Source of the DNA: Planctomycetota bacterium
Lineage (GTDB): Bacteria > Planctomycetota > SZUA-567
Length of the DNA stretch: 64,000 nt
Direction: 5' to 3'
NCBI GenBank assembly: GCA_031254915.1
Contig: JAIRTL010000034.1
Location: 39,685 to 103,684 of the forward strand
Of this stretch, positions 34,701 through 42,596 are shown piece by piece (position 1 is the first letter of the stretch; every line of letters begins with the position of its first letter). Below the pieces are notes generated by a model. That model was not told where the DNA came from. It made no database searches and worked only from the letters and a program-made list of their open reading frames with translations. The position numbers were made by a program, and so were the translations under genes.

Positions 34701-35638
34701 AAATGTTCGTCCGGGCCGAGTTCGAAGGCGCGAAGCTCCGGATCCGCCCCGCCGCCCTGGCCGGCGAGCGCGTCGCGCTCCCGTTCGCGGCGGCCGGCGC
34801 GGCGCTCGCCACCGAGGCGTTCCAGATCGGCGAGAGCGAGGTCCGGCTTGCCCAGATTCACCTCCGCTTCCGCGCGCCGGTAACGGATGTAGTCCTCCCG
34901 GCGGGCGCGGCGCAGCGCGATCTCGTCCTCGTGATCGGCGAGGTAGATCCGCACCGCCCCGTCGTCGCCCTCGCCGATCGGCGGCGGCGGAGCGTCGGGA
35001 ATGAAATTGGCGTGGCGATACGCCGCGAGGTTTTCCAGAGAGTCTTCCCGCGCCTCCCAGATGCGCGCGTCCTCGTAGGCTTCAAGCGCCTCCGCGTAAT
35101 GCTTTTCCGCCAAGGCGGGGCTGAAGGCCGCCAGGAGGCTGTTCGCCTCGCCGAGAAGAAGATGCGGATTGACGAAATCCGGGTAGGAGCGTAGGTCGCC
35201 GCGATGGAAAATGAAAAGATTGAGGATGGCGTTTCGCGCCGCCAGCACCTCGTCCTCGGGGGTCGCCGCGTAGAGCGCCAGATCAGGGTTCATCACCCGG
35301 TAGAGGCGGTCGAGCCCTTCGCGATACAGTTCCCGCGCGTCCGGGACGACCTGCTCCTCGGGGGCGGGATATACTGACCAAGCGACGGCGGCGAGACAAA
35401 GCGCGACGCCGAGGAAGAAGAACGGATGCCAGCGGAGAAACCAGGAGAGGGAGCGCCGGAGGAAGCCGGGACCCTCGGTGGCGGCAGGGAGTTCCTCGTC
35501 GTACGCCGTAAGCATCCCGATGCCGGGATCGTCGGCGTCGTCCGGCGCGGGATCGTCCGCCGTTTTCGGCGGCGGCGGCGTTCCGCCGCCGTCCACGGCC
35601 GATCCGAACGCTTTTTCGAAATCATCCGTGTCAGGCAT
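31772..35638 (-). CDS. 1288-residue membrane-anchored tetratricopeptide-repeat protein
   Basis: The protein begins with an acidic, Pro-rich cytoplasmic tail (residues 1-60) and one membrane helix near 70-92 (HPFFFLGVALCLAAVAWSVY). About 1190 residues of helical repeats follow, presumably periplasmic, with TPR-like units such as NPHLLLGEANSLLAAFSPALAEKHY, RLGLLLARAYDRLGRMDEAETEY and ESLAAGDAFFRAG-like segments. I recognise no enzyme domain. The architecture suggests a scaffold for an envelope complex. GGAGA precedes the ATG, and a promoter candidate lies at 35679-35706. The long open frame opposite it is a composition artefact. Confidence 0.75.
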   Translation of the reverse strand: MPDTDDFEKAFGSAVDGGGTPPPPKTADDPAPDDADDPGIGMLTAYDEELPAATEGPGFLRRSLSWFLRWHPFFFLGVALCLAAVAWSVYPAPEEQVVPDARELYREGLDRLYRVMNPDLALYAATPEDEVLAARNAILNLFIFHRGDLRSYPDFVNPHLLLGEANSLLAAFSPALAEKHYAEALEAYEDARIWEAREDSLENLAAYRHANFIPDAPPPPIGEGDDGAVRIYLADHEDEIALRRARREDYIRYRRAEAEVNLGKPDLALADLERLGGERRAGRRERERDALAGQGGGADPELRAFELGPDEHFRLGLLLARAYDRLGRMDEAETEYQAYLASGRAGRDRVFVLERLAAIAMADGGVFERADPERAQTAYTRAAELFDAVAASPGADSGSRDRAILGSARAFSALAGMTPDGGRTVVDAIGEAGGVIRSWLEALSGQGLPRRTLALPEAIGKTFAKPEMLYPLASALPAAAAARVAAFAAGGAETPYLRRRALLTAAIDRYDRIAGTEPGSELAVRARASAALEAWRLGLADEAEARHRAMLDPLAPPELHAPARIGLAEIALERGDLDEAARLLLGGMTHRGRLWLEDGEADWRSIAARLGNPANRSGENPWTRLWERIGDEGREIALYAASGRQLDAEYRRRFLKALNAVLLDRDFHSAPYFAAVERNAALDYLLARDPETLDARDWRWLNRLLLEAAWPYELFRKASRDNVEYQPLPGWAELETTGLVEPGRVASLLARLARSWNAAAAGRDAPDAVRMRLAGVRAYEATLDRYRGDAGLLLPELARNHEALAQLREGQGRHRDALAFVAAAGRTYLAVTSRARGAASEMESLLAAGDAFFRAGLLERTVEALTLFLERFGYAAPPGSETAMSVARAENLLGRTYWFLGDHDRAVASFSNNLKRRTPERYKSMYYIGRVLMERSVAPNGDPAALGSPDAPMPNLDRDGDPIIETALQAFNFLRQAPGIDPTARAWRWAAFDLGTLHYMRAERARAAELERARTAAGDGGEGAPDPDAWVPAHGEARRALLEALDRYPLRYNGGAGGISVRVEPEDYADVMSARFEAEYRLANSLLRLADAGGDPELHSLARSHLANLAERSRYADALFDPAFDRFQLNAAVIDEAVSEGGWERSRPLPRTRLGDDEGPTRSPARMRMMRINAALLLADSLFQAGERAQARGDDSAPGFYRQAYDAYQSIHDRYGAEYGSLAMLGMADSLSRLGQDGDAANHYRMAENIARLQDPAARSDGLLDIGPAFWGAQASGRLRDRSDGYGF

Positions 35639-35678
35639 CGGTTCTCCGGTTGGTGCGGAAGAGTTCCCTTTCCCCGTA

Positions 35679-35706
35679 TACTATGGATGGACGCCCCCGA
35701 ATCAAG
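35679..35706 (-). promoter_or_regulatory. promoter candidate for the TPR gene
   Basis: Read on the minus strand: TTGATT (35706-35701), 16 bases, TAGTAT (35684-35679), about 40 bases before the start codon. Confidence 0.5.
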
Positions 35707-35839
35707 GCATAAGACGGGGCGTTTTCCTTGCCTTGGGCGGCGATCCCTGTATCCTGTATGATGCGTATTGCGCGCAGAATACGGGAGTTCGGGCCGGATT
35801 GCCCCGTAACGGCTGTACGGAACCGATGGAAAGGGAGTC

Positions 35840-36847
35840 TTGTCGCTTTTTGCCGCGTTGCGAATTTCCCAGGCGTTTCTGGCCGTTTCGACCGTGCTGG
35901 CGGGCTATTGCCTGTTCCGGTTTTATGCCTATACGGCGGGGAACCAGCGCGTCGTTCCGTATCTGCTCGCGGCCGGGGGACTTTTGGCGGTGGCGAATTC
36001 CGCCTGGCGCGCCCTTTTCCGCGCCGCCCGCGAGCCGAAGGACTTGAACGACGTCGAGCCGCGCGGCGTCTCGACGTCGACCCTCTTTCTCGTCGCCGCC
36101 TTCTGCACCGTCGGCGGCCTCATGTGCGCGATGACCGGCGGATACGGATCATTCCGGTCGGCCGGCGTCCTGGCCATTTTCATGCTTTCCGGGACGGCGT
36201 TGTTCCAGGGGGTTGAAATCCTTTCGCCGGTCCTCGGCGGCCTCACCCACGGCATGTTCTTCGTCATCGGCATGACCGCGCACCCGGCGTTCGACGAGAT
36301 GCTCTACATCCAGGAAACGCGGCTTCCGCCGGTGTTCTTCGCCGTGTACATGACGGTGACGGCGGTGCTCGCCCAGGTCCGCGACTCCGCCAAACCGCGA
36401 AACACCCCGGAAGGGGACGACCTGTCGAATGAAACCGCCTCCCGCCTCCTCACCATGCGCGACGACGTCATAGACGGCTTCGTGGTCTGGTTCGGCGGCG
36501 CGGCGCTCGTGATCGTGCCGGCGGCGGCGATCTGGATCATGCCGCTGCACTGGCTCTCGATCGCGCTTTTCCTTATCCTCCTCGTCACCGTCGTCGTCAA
36601 GCTGATCCCGGTGCTCGTCTACCGCACCCGCAAGGACCTGGCCGCGTTCATCGAATCCACGGTGCGCGGCGGCTGCCTCCTCAACGCCGGCGTCGTCGCC
36701 AGCCTCGGAGCCTACCAGCCGCGCGAAATCTACGACGGCCTGTTCGTCTCCCTGCCCTCGGACGAGGAACTGGCGGCGGTGGCGGTGATCCTTCTGCTCG
36801 CCGGTCCCGCCTGGCTGCTCGGCCGCGTTTCCGAAGGGGAGGCGTGA
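35840..36847 (+). CDS. polytopic membrane protein of unknown function
   Basis: This 335-residue protein has about 8-9 hydrophobic helices and no signature I can name. Segments include SLFAALRISQAFLAVSTVLAG, SAGVLAIFMLSGTALF and AALVIVPAAAIWIMPLHWLSIALFLI, with a hydrophilic loop DSAKPRNTPEGDDLSNE. The start is TTG at 35840 with GGGAG close upstream, which is tight. Its stop precedes the next start by two bases, and the third gene overlaps the second, so it heads a four-gene or longer unit of envelope and DNA genes. Confidence 0.65.
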   Translation: MSLFAALRISQAFLAVSTVLAGYCLFRFYAYTAGNQRVVPYLLAAGGLLAVANSAWRALFRAAREPKDLNDVEPRGVSTSTLFLVAAFCTVGGLMCAMTGGYGSFRSAGVLAIFMLSGTALFQGVEILSPVLGGLTHGMFFVIGMTAHPAFDEMLYIQETRLPPVFFAVYMTVTAVLAQVRDSAKPRNTPEGDDLSNETASRLLTMRDDVIDGFVVWFGGAALVIVPAAAIWIMPLHWLSIALFLILLVTVVVKLIPVLVYRTRKDLAAFIESTVRGGCLLNAGVVASLGAYQPREIYDGLFVSLPSDEELAAVAVILLLAGPAWLLGRVSEGEA

Positions 36848-36849
36848 CC

Positions 36850-38199
36850 ATGTCCGGGAACGGCGTCGGCGCCCCGCCCATTCCGCCGTCCTGGCATGCG
36901 TGGGCGGCGACGGCGGCCGCGTTCCTCCTGCCTTTCCACCGGCTGGACGCATTCGGCGCCTCCCTGGCCGACCTCCACCTGACGCCGGGCGAATGGCTGC
37001 TTTTGCCGTTGGCGATTCTTTCCGCAAGCATGGGGCTTCTTCGCGGCATGACGAAGCCGGGACGCGGGCTTCCGGACTGGCTATTCGCCATCCTGCCGGC
37101 GCTTTTCTGGATTCTGGCCATGCTTCCGGGCATGGCCAGGAACGGCTTTGGCGCGCACGGCTCCGATCTGGCGCTCGCCTGGATCGTCCGCCTCGTCCTG
37201 CCGGCGCCGGTTTTCCTTCCGCTCCTCGCCGACCGCGAACGCCGTGACCGCCTGTTCATGGCGTTGTCGGCCGGGGTGCTGGCGAACGTCCTCATGGCGA
37301 CCCGGCAACTCATAACCGCCAGGCCGGACGGCGGCGCGGCGGCAGCCGGAGTTTACGGTTTTCTCGACTCCCCGAACGCCTACGGCCTGCTCCTCGCCCT
37401 CTTCCTGCCGCTTCTCGCCGACTGGCGCGGCGGTGAGCGGGGAACGGGGGTCGCGGTGTTCACGCTGCTGTGCACCTTTCTCGTGCCGGCGATGGCGTTG
37501 ATGTCCGTCCTTTCCGGCGGGCTTCTGTTCGCCGCTTTCGCCGGGCTCCTCGTGGTCTGGACGATGTGGCGGAGCTATGCCTGGATCGTCGGCGTTTTCG
37601 TCTGCCTCCTCGTTTTCGGCTACGGCGCGGAGTCCCGGCGCCGCCGCGACCGGGAGCGGCGCGAAACGCTGACGGCGGCGGTTCTGCCGACGTTGGCCTA
37701 CGGCGGCCCGGCGTTTTACGCCTCCGAATACGAACGCGCCCTTGACGCCTTCGTCGCGCGGCCGTTTTTCGGCGAAGGGGTCGGGACCCGCCATACGGCC
37801 GACACCGACCGCCCCGTCAACCTGTCGGGGGACGGCAACGCCCCGCCGTGGTACGCCGCCCTTCTCCGCGGATCCGGCCTGGCCGGGATCGGCCTGTGGC
37901 TGGCGCTCCTGGCGGAACTCCTCGCCCGCGCCGCCGGCCGCGGCGGCACGTGCGCGTTTGCCCCCGGAATCCTCGGCGGCGTCGCCGCGCTGGCCGCCGC
38001 CGGCCTGTGGGCGAACGCGCTGCCGCCGGGGGCGGGCGCGTTCGTCGGCCTGCTTCTCGCCTTCTCCGTCGTCCGGGAAGCGGGAGGCGCGTCGCCGCCG
38101 CCGGCGCGCCGGAGGGTCGCCCCGCCCCGCCGGCGCGGGGCGGGGAGCGAAAAGCCGACCCCGGGCGCCGACTCTCCCGGCGGGGAGCCGGTTCCATGA
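36850..38199 (+). CDS. O-antigen ligase / polymerase-like membrane protein
   Basis: This 449-residue protein has about 10-12 membrane helices. The segment FLDSPNAYGLLLALFLPLLA and the periplasmic loop PFFGEGVGTRHTADTDRP (near residue 300) match the Wzy/WaaL pattern, in which a conserved Gly-rich loop precedes an Asn/Asp/His-containing stretch. It would act on polysaccharide-lipid carriers. The Pro/Arg-rich C-terminus (about 40 residues) is cytoplasmic. GGGGAGG at 36836-36842 supports the ATG at 36850 over the GTG at 36844. It overlaps the nuclease gene by four bases. Confidence 0.65.
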   Translation: MSGNGVGAPPIPPSWHAWAATAAAFLLPFHRLDAFGASLADLHLTPGEWLLLPLAILSASMGLLRGMTKPGRGLPDWLFAILPALFWILAMLPGMARNGFGAHGSDLALAWIVRLVLPAPVFLPLLADRERRDRLFMALSAGVLANVLMATRQLITARPDGGAAAAGVYGFLDSPNAYGLLLALFLPLLADWRGGERGTGVAVFTLLCTFLVPAMALMSVLSGGLLFAAFAGLLVVWTMWRSYAWIVGVFVCLLVFGYGAESRRRRDRERRETLTAAVLPTLAYGGPAFYASEYERALDAFVARPFFGEGVGTRHTADTDRPVNLSGDGNAPPWYAALLRGSGLAGIGLWLALLAELLARAAGRGGTCAFAPGILGGVAALAAAGLWANALPPGAGAFVGLLLAFSVVREAGGASPPPARRRVAPPRRRGAGSEKPTPGADSPGGEPVP

Positions 38200-41108
38200 G
38201 CCGCGCCGCCGTCAACCGGTTCATAGCGGCGCTGGCTGACGAACTGTCCCGCCTCCGCCTGGAGGGCGCCATCCTTCTCGCGCCGTCGAACCGTGTCGGC
38301 GCGTCATGGCTGGACCAGGCGGCCGCCGTCGCCGGCGTCGCCGCCAACGTCAGGGTCATGACGCCGTCCCGCCTCCTGGCGTTGCACGCGCTGCCCGGAC
38401 TCGCGGAGGACAGACTGGCGCGCCCGGACGAGACCGATCGCCTCGCCGTCGTCGCGCAGGCGCTTCGCGAGGCGCGAAGCGGCGGGGGCGACGGCTATTT
38501 CGCCCCGCTCGGCCAGCCGCTTTCCCTGCTGCGCGGCCTCGACCGCACCTTTACCGACTTCGCGCGCGCCGGCCTGACGGACGGCTCCGTCCTGGCGCGG
38601 GTTCTCCGGCCCCGCGAACGCGGGCGGGAACTCGCCCGGCTCTACCGCCGCTATCGCGAACTCCTCGCCGGTAAAAGATTCGCCATGCCGGACGAGGAGG
38701 CTCGTTTCGCCGCCGACCGCCTGCGGGACGGCGCGGCAACGCCCGTTCTTCTCGTGCCGGCGGATTTTTTCGACCACGCGCCGCCGGGCGGACTGGCGCT
38801 CGTCGAGGCCTGGCCCGCCGGCAGGCGGCGCGTCCTCGAGGTCGACGACGGTCTTCCGGACGCGGCTTTTGACTTCATCGCTGCGGACGGCGGCATGAAT
38901 GAAGCGCGCGAGGCTTTCCGCCGCATCCTCGCCGGCCGCATCGCGCTCGACCGGATCGAGATCGTCGTCTTCGGCGGCGTGGAGGCGACGGCGCGCGCGT
39001 GCCTTGCCGCGCGCGAGGCTTTCGGCGACGGGCGCGTTCCGGTGGAAGACCTCCCCCTCACTTTCGAGAGCGGCCTGCCCGCCCGCTTTTCCGGCCCGTC
39101 CCGCCTGGTGTCGGCGTGGCTCGGCTGGCTGCGCGCCGGCGCGGGTCCGGCCGGACTCGCCGGCCTCCTTGCATCGGGGCTCATCGATGGCGGGGAAAAA
39201 TTCCCGGACGCCTCCACGGAACACATGGCGCGGATTTTCGCCGCGCTGCCCGAGTCGTGCGGCGGCGGCAAACCCGCGCCCGCCGTCCGGCGTCCGGAGA
39301 GCGCCGTGGATGCCGACGCGCTCCGGGGGCTTGACGCATTGCTCGCCGATATCCTCCCGCCGACGCCGGGCGACGCCGGGGCGGAGGGCATGCTTTTGGC
39401 GGCGCGGCGTCTGCTGACGAACTGGGCGGCGGTCGGCGGCGAACTGGACGGGTACGCGAGGGCGCGCCTCCTCGAGGACCGGTTCATCGCCGGACAGGCG
39501 ACGCCTTGGCCCGGGTTCGACGCGGCGGAGTGGCTGGCCGGCCTGGCGGACGGGCTGCAGCTTCTCGGGCGGGGGCCGCAGCCGGGCAAGGCGCATGTGT
39601 CGGGACCGGACGGCGGACACGCGGGCCGGGAATTCCTCTTTATCCTCGGGCTCGACGACGGCGTTTTCCCCGGAGGCGGCCGCCAGGATCCCGCCCTCCT
39701 CGACGCCGAGCGCGCCCGGCTCTCCCCGGCGCTGCCGCTCGCGGCCGAAGCGGGCGCCCGGAATGAAGCCCGGTTGCGCCGGCTTCTCGCGCGGCGGCGT
39801 GGTACGGTCGTCGTCTCCCATTCCACCTATGATTTGGCGCGCGGCGCGGAAGCGTTCCCCGCCGACCTGTTCGGCGAACTCGCCCGTTCCGTCGACGGAA
39901 AAACGGTCCGCGCCGCCTACCTTCCGGGTCGGCCGGAAAAACGCCTTTGCAGCGACGAATTCTGGACAGACGCGCTTGGCGGCCGCGGCGTTGTTCCGTC
40001 TCCGGAGTCGGAACAGGCGTATTTTCCCCGCCTCATCGCGGGAAGAGCGGCGGAATCGGCGCGGCGTTCCGATGTTTTCACCGCCTACGACGGTTTTGTT
40101 CCGGACGCGGCCGGCATTCCCGAATCGCTGTCGCCGACGCAACTGGAGGCGCTTCGCGCTAATCCGCAGGAGTACTTTTTCCGCTGGACGCTGGGCGTGA
40201 CGCCGCCGGGCCGTCCGGACGGGGAACGCGGGCGCTGGCTCAATCGCGCCGACCGGGGCAGCCTTCTCCACGAGACGTTTTACGAGTTCCAGCGCCAATT
40301 GACGGCGCGCGGCGAACGCGCCGATCTGGCGCGGCACCTGGCGTTACTGGAGGAGACGCTGGCCGACAGAATCGGGCATTGGCGGCGGGAGATCCCTCCC
40401 GCGAACGCGACCGATTTCGAGCTCGAATGCCGCGACCTGGCGGAATGCGCGCGCGTGTTCCTCGTCGCCGAGACGGTATATCAGAAGACGGCTCGGCCGG
40501 TTCACCTCGAGGCGGTCTTCGGGATGGAAGGGCGAAACGCCCCCTGGAACGACGGCCGCCCCGCCGAGCTGCGCCTGCCTTCGGGACGCTCTGTCCGCCT
40601 GCGCGGCCGCCTCGACCGGGTGGATGAAACGGAATCCGGCGGACTCGTGGTCTGGGATTACAAGACGGGATCGCCGGCGGCGTTTTCCGCCGCCGATCCG
40701 TTCAAGAACGGCAAGCTGCAGACAGCCCTCTACGCGGCGGCGCTCGATTCGTTCGTCCGGCCGGGCGGCGGCAGGGTGGTTGCGTCCGGGTACTTTTTCC
40801 CCAGCCCGGAAACGGGCGGCATGCGGATTCTCCATGCCGCGGCCGATCTCGAGCCGGTCCGCGAGGCGCTTGATCGCCTCGCGGGCCTTCTGGAGGCGGG
40901 CGCCTTCCCGTACAGCCCGAAGCCGGCGAAGTCCCACGACTACGCGGCGATTTTCGACGCCGCCGGCGGCGCGGACCGCCTTGCGCGACAGGCGATGCGC
41001 AAGGCGGAGCGGAAAGGCGCGCCGGCGGCGCTTGCCGCCTGGCTGGACCTGTGGCGTCCCGACCGCCCCGGCGGGCGCGTTTCGACGCCTTTGCGGAAAA
41101 CCCTCTGA
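38196..41108 (+). CDS. AddB-like PD-(D/E)XK nuclease protein
   Basis: This is a 970-residue protein. The N-terminal 700 residues resemble an inactivated helicase arm (ILLAPSNRVGASWLDQ, ALPGLAEDRL, REFLFILGLDDGVFPGGG). The C-terminal RecB-like nuclease domain is clear: GSLLHETFYEF (His), GRLDRVDETESGGLVVWDYKTG (Asp and Lys) and LQTALYAAAL. AddB normally pairs with AddA and holds a 4Fe-4S cluster with Cys near the C-terminus. Here that stretch reads YSPKPAKSHDYAAIF without Cys and no addA is adjacent. It may act alone or with a distant partner in double-strand break repair. Confidence 0.78.
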   Translation: MSRAAVNRFIAALADELSRLRLEGAILLAPSNRVGASWLDQAAAVAGVAANVRVMTPSRLLALHALPGLAEDRLARPDETDRLAVVAQALREARSGGGDGYFAPLGQPLSLLRGLDRTFTDFARAGLTDGSVLARVLRPRERGRELARLYRRYRELLAGKRFAMPDEEARFAADRLRDGAATPVLLVPADFFDHAPPGGLALVEAWPAGRRRVLEVDDGLPDAAFDFIAADGGMNEAREAFRRILAGRIALDRIEIVVFGGVEATARACLAAREAFGDGRVPVEDLPLTFESGLPARFSGPSRLVSAWLGWLRAGAGPAGLAGLLASGLIDGGEKFPDASTEHMARIFAALPESCGGGKPAPAVRRPESAVDADALRGLDALLADILPPTPGDAGAEGMLLAARRLLTNWAAVGGELDGYARARLLEDRFIAGQATPWPGFDAAEWLAGLADGLQLLGRGPQPGKAHVSGPDGGHAGREFLFILGLDDGVFPGGGRQDPALLDAERARLSPALPLAAEAGARNEARLRRLLARRRGTVVVSHSTYDLARGAEAFPADLFGELARSVDGKTVRAAYLPGRPEKRLCSDEFWTDALGGRGVVPSPESEQAYFPRLIAGRAAESARRSDVFTAYDGFVPDAAGIPESLSPTQLEALRANPQEYFFRWTLGVTPPGRPDGERGRWLNRADRGSLLHETFYEFQRQLTARGERADLARHLALLEETLADRIGHWRREIPPANATDFELECRDLAECARVFLVAETVYQKTARPVHLEAVFGMEGRNAPWNDGRPAELRLPSGRSVRLRGRLDRVDETESGGLVVWDYKTGSPAAFSAADPFKNGKLQTALYAAALDSFVRPGGGRVVASGYFFPSPETGGMRILHAAADLEPVREALDRLAGLLEAGAFPYSPKPAKSHDYAAIFDAAGGADRLARQAMRKAERKGAPAALAAWLDLWRPDRPGGRVSTPLRKTL

Positions 41109-41123
41109 CACACTGGAAAAACC

Positions 41124-42401
41124 ATGACAACAGTGACGAACGGCGACGCTCCCGAACAGGCGCCGCTTCCCCCGGATCTCCGCGAACTTGGCGAGATCAT
41201 CCGCGCCTATTCCGCCGCAGCCGCCGAACTGCAGCAGTCGCACCAGCTGCTCCAGGCGCAGGTGAAGGAGTTGTCCGGCGAATTGCACCGGAAAAACCTC
41301 GAACTCTCGGAGACGGTCACCCAGGTGTCGTCCCTCAAAAACTACCTCGCCAGCATCATCGAGTCGTCGGCGGACGGCATCGTCGCCATTGACCTCGACC
41401 GCCGGGTCATGGCCTGGAATCCGGCCGCGAATCTGCTGCGGGACATCGAGCCGGCGCTGCCGGAAAACCCCGAGGGCGTGTTCATCCTCGACGCCATGCC
41501 GGGAAAGTGCCGCGACCTAGCGCTCATGCTCATGCGTTCCCTGTCGGAGGAAATCGAGATCGCCGGCGTTGAAAAGCGCTTCCCCGACGCCGGCGGGCAT
41601 ACGCGGTCCCTGTCCGTTTCCGCGAGCCCGGTCCGGAGCGTCAGCGATGGCGGCGTCAACACGATCGGCGCGGTGCAGACTTTTTCCGACCTCACCCGGC
41701 TTCGCGAACTCGAGGATCGGGTGAACCGCCAGGACCGCCTCGCAGCGCTCGGCGAAATGGCCGCCGGCGTCGCGCACGAGATCAGGAACCCGCTCGGCGG
41801 CATTGAGCTTTACGCCTCGAGCCTCGGCCGGCGCTTCGCCGCCGGGAGTCCGGAGGCGGCAACCTGCCGGAAAATCATCGCCGCCGCCTCGAGCCTGAAC
41901 CGCATCGTCACGGACATGCTCACGTTCACCCGCGGCCGCGCGCCGCGCCTGCGGCCATCGAGGATCATGCAGGTCGTCTCTCCCGCCCTCGACATGGCGG
42001 CGCGGGAATTGCAGGAGCGCGGCATCGAGTCGCGGGTCGAGGTGGAGGAGCCGGAGCGCCAGTTCCTCCTCGATCCGGAACAGCTTTCGCAGGCGGCCTT
42101 GAACGTCGTCCTCAACGCCGCCCAGGCGATGGCCGAAAAAGGGAACCTGACCGTATCCGCCGGGACCAAGGTCAGGGACGGGCGGGAAATTCTCGTCCTC
42201 GCCTTCGCCGACGACGGCCCCGGAATCCCGGACGACGCCAAGGACAAGATATTCAATCCGTTCTTCACCCTGCGGCGGGACGGCACCGGCCTCGGTCTCG
42301 CCATCGTCCACAAGATAGTCGGGGATCACGGCGGCGAGGTGACGGTATCCGACAACAGACCTCGCGGCGCCGTGGTCGCGTTCGAGCTGCCGGTGGGGTG
42401 A
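41124..42401 (+). CDS. PAS-domain sensor histidine kinase (NtrB/FlrB-like)
   Basis: This 425-residue cytoplasmic kinase has a coiled coil at 30-75, a PAS domain at about 75-190 (SSADGIVAIDLDRRVMAWNPA), and a phosphoacceptor helix LGEMAAGVAHEIRNPLGGIELYAS with the His near residue 217. The ATPase has the N box VVLNAAQAMAE, FADDGPGIPDDA and TGLGLAIVHKI. It has no membrane helix. Its partner regulator starts 195 bases downstream, across a repeat. Similar kinases control sigma-54 flagellar or nitrogen genes. Confidence 0.9.
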   Translation: MTTVTNGDAPEQAPLPPDLRELGEIIRAYSAAAAELQQSHQLLQAQVKELSGELHRKNLELSETVTQVSSLKNYLASIIESSADGIVAIDLDRRVMAWNPAANLLRDIEPALPENPEGVFILDAMPGKCRDLALMLMRSLSEEIEIAGVEKRFPDAGGHTRSLSVSASPVRSVSDGGVNTIGAVQTFSDLTRLRELEDRVNRQDRLAALGEMAAGVAHEIRNPLGGIELYASSLGRRFAAGSPEAATCRKIIAAASSLNRIVTDMLTFTRGRAPRLRPSRIMQVVSPALDMAARELQERGIESRVEVEEPERQFLLDPEQLSQAALNVVLNAAQAMAEKGNLTVSAGTKVRDGREILVLAFADDGPGIPDDAKDKIFNPFFTLRRDGTGLGLAIVHKIVGDHGGEVTVSDNRPRGAVVAFELPVG

Positions 42402-42434
42402 TGCGCTTTGAAACAGCCGGTGAAAATGATACAA

Positions 42435-42565
42435 TTACGCCGTTCGCGGTCCGGAGTTGTGATTCCCTCAACTGTGCGCGGCCATGAAACGGTCAAGGGA
42501 AGCAGTTGCGGAACAGGGCAACCCCCATACCCCATCTTCACAATTTCTGGCCGCGAACGGTGTAA
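42435..42565 (+). repeat. repeat family A, copy 6, complete
   Basis: About 131 bp with the clearest terminal inverted repeats: CCGTTCGCGG at 42440 onward and CCGCGAACGG at 42551-42560, extended by AGTTGTGA and TCACAATT. The internal hairpin GGCCATGAAACGGTC is less perfect than in copy 1. It occupies the whole gap between kinase and regulator genes. Confidence 0.82.
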
Positions 42566-42596
42566 CGGCAAGGTTCGGGGCGTCCGGAAGGGAAAC

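Noticed and set aside
31910..35194. A 1094-codon open frame on the plus strand opposite the TPR gene
   Set aside because: It has no ribosome site, signal or motif and is Arg/Gly-rich. It mirrors the GC-biased codons of the TPR gene, which has a membrane helix, a promoter and coherent repeats.
35691..35735. Inverted ACGCCCC/GGGGCGT followed by TTTT
   Set aside because: It lies between divergent genes with nothing to terminate on either strand, and the loop is long (about 17 bases). Not called a terminator.
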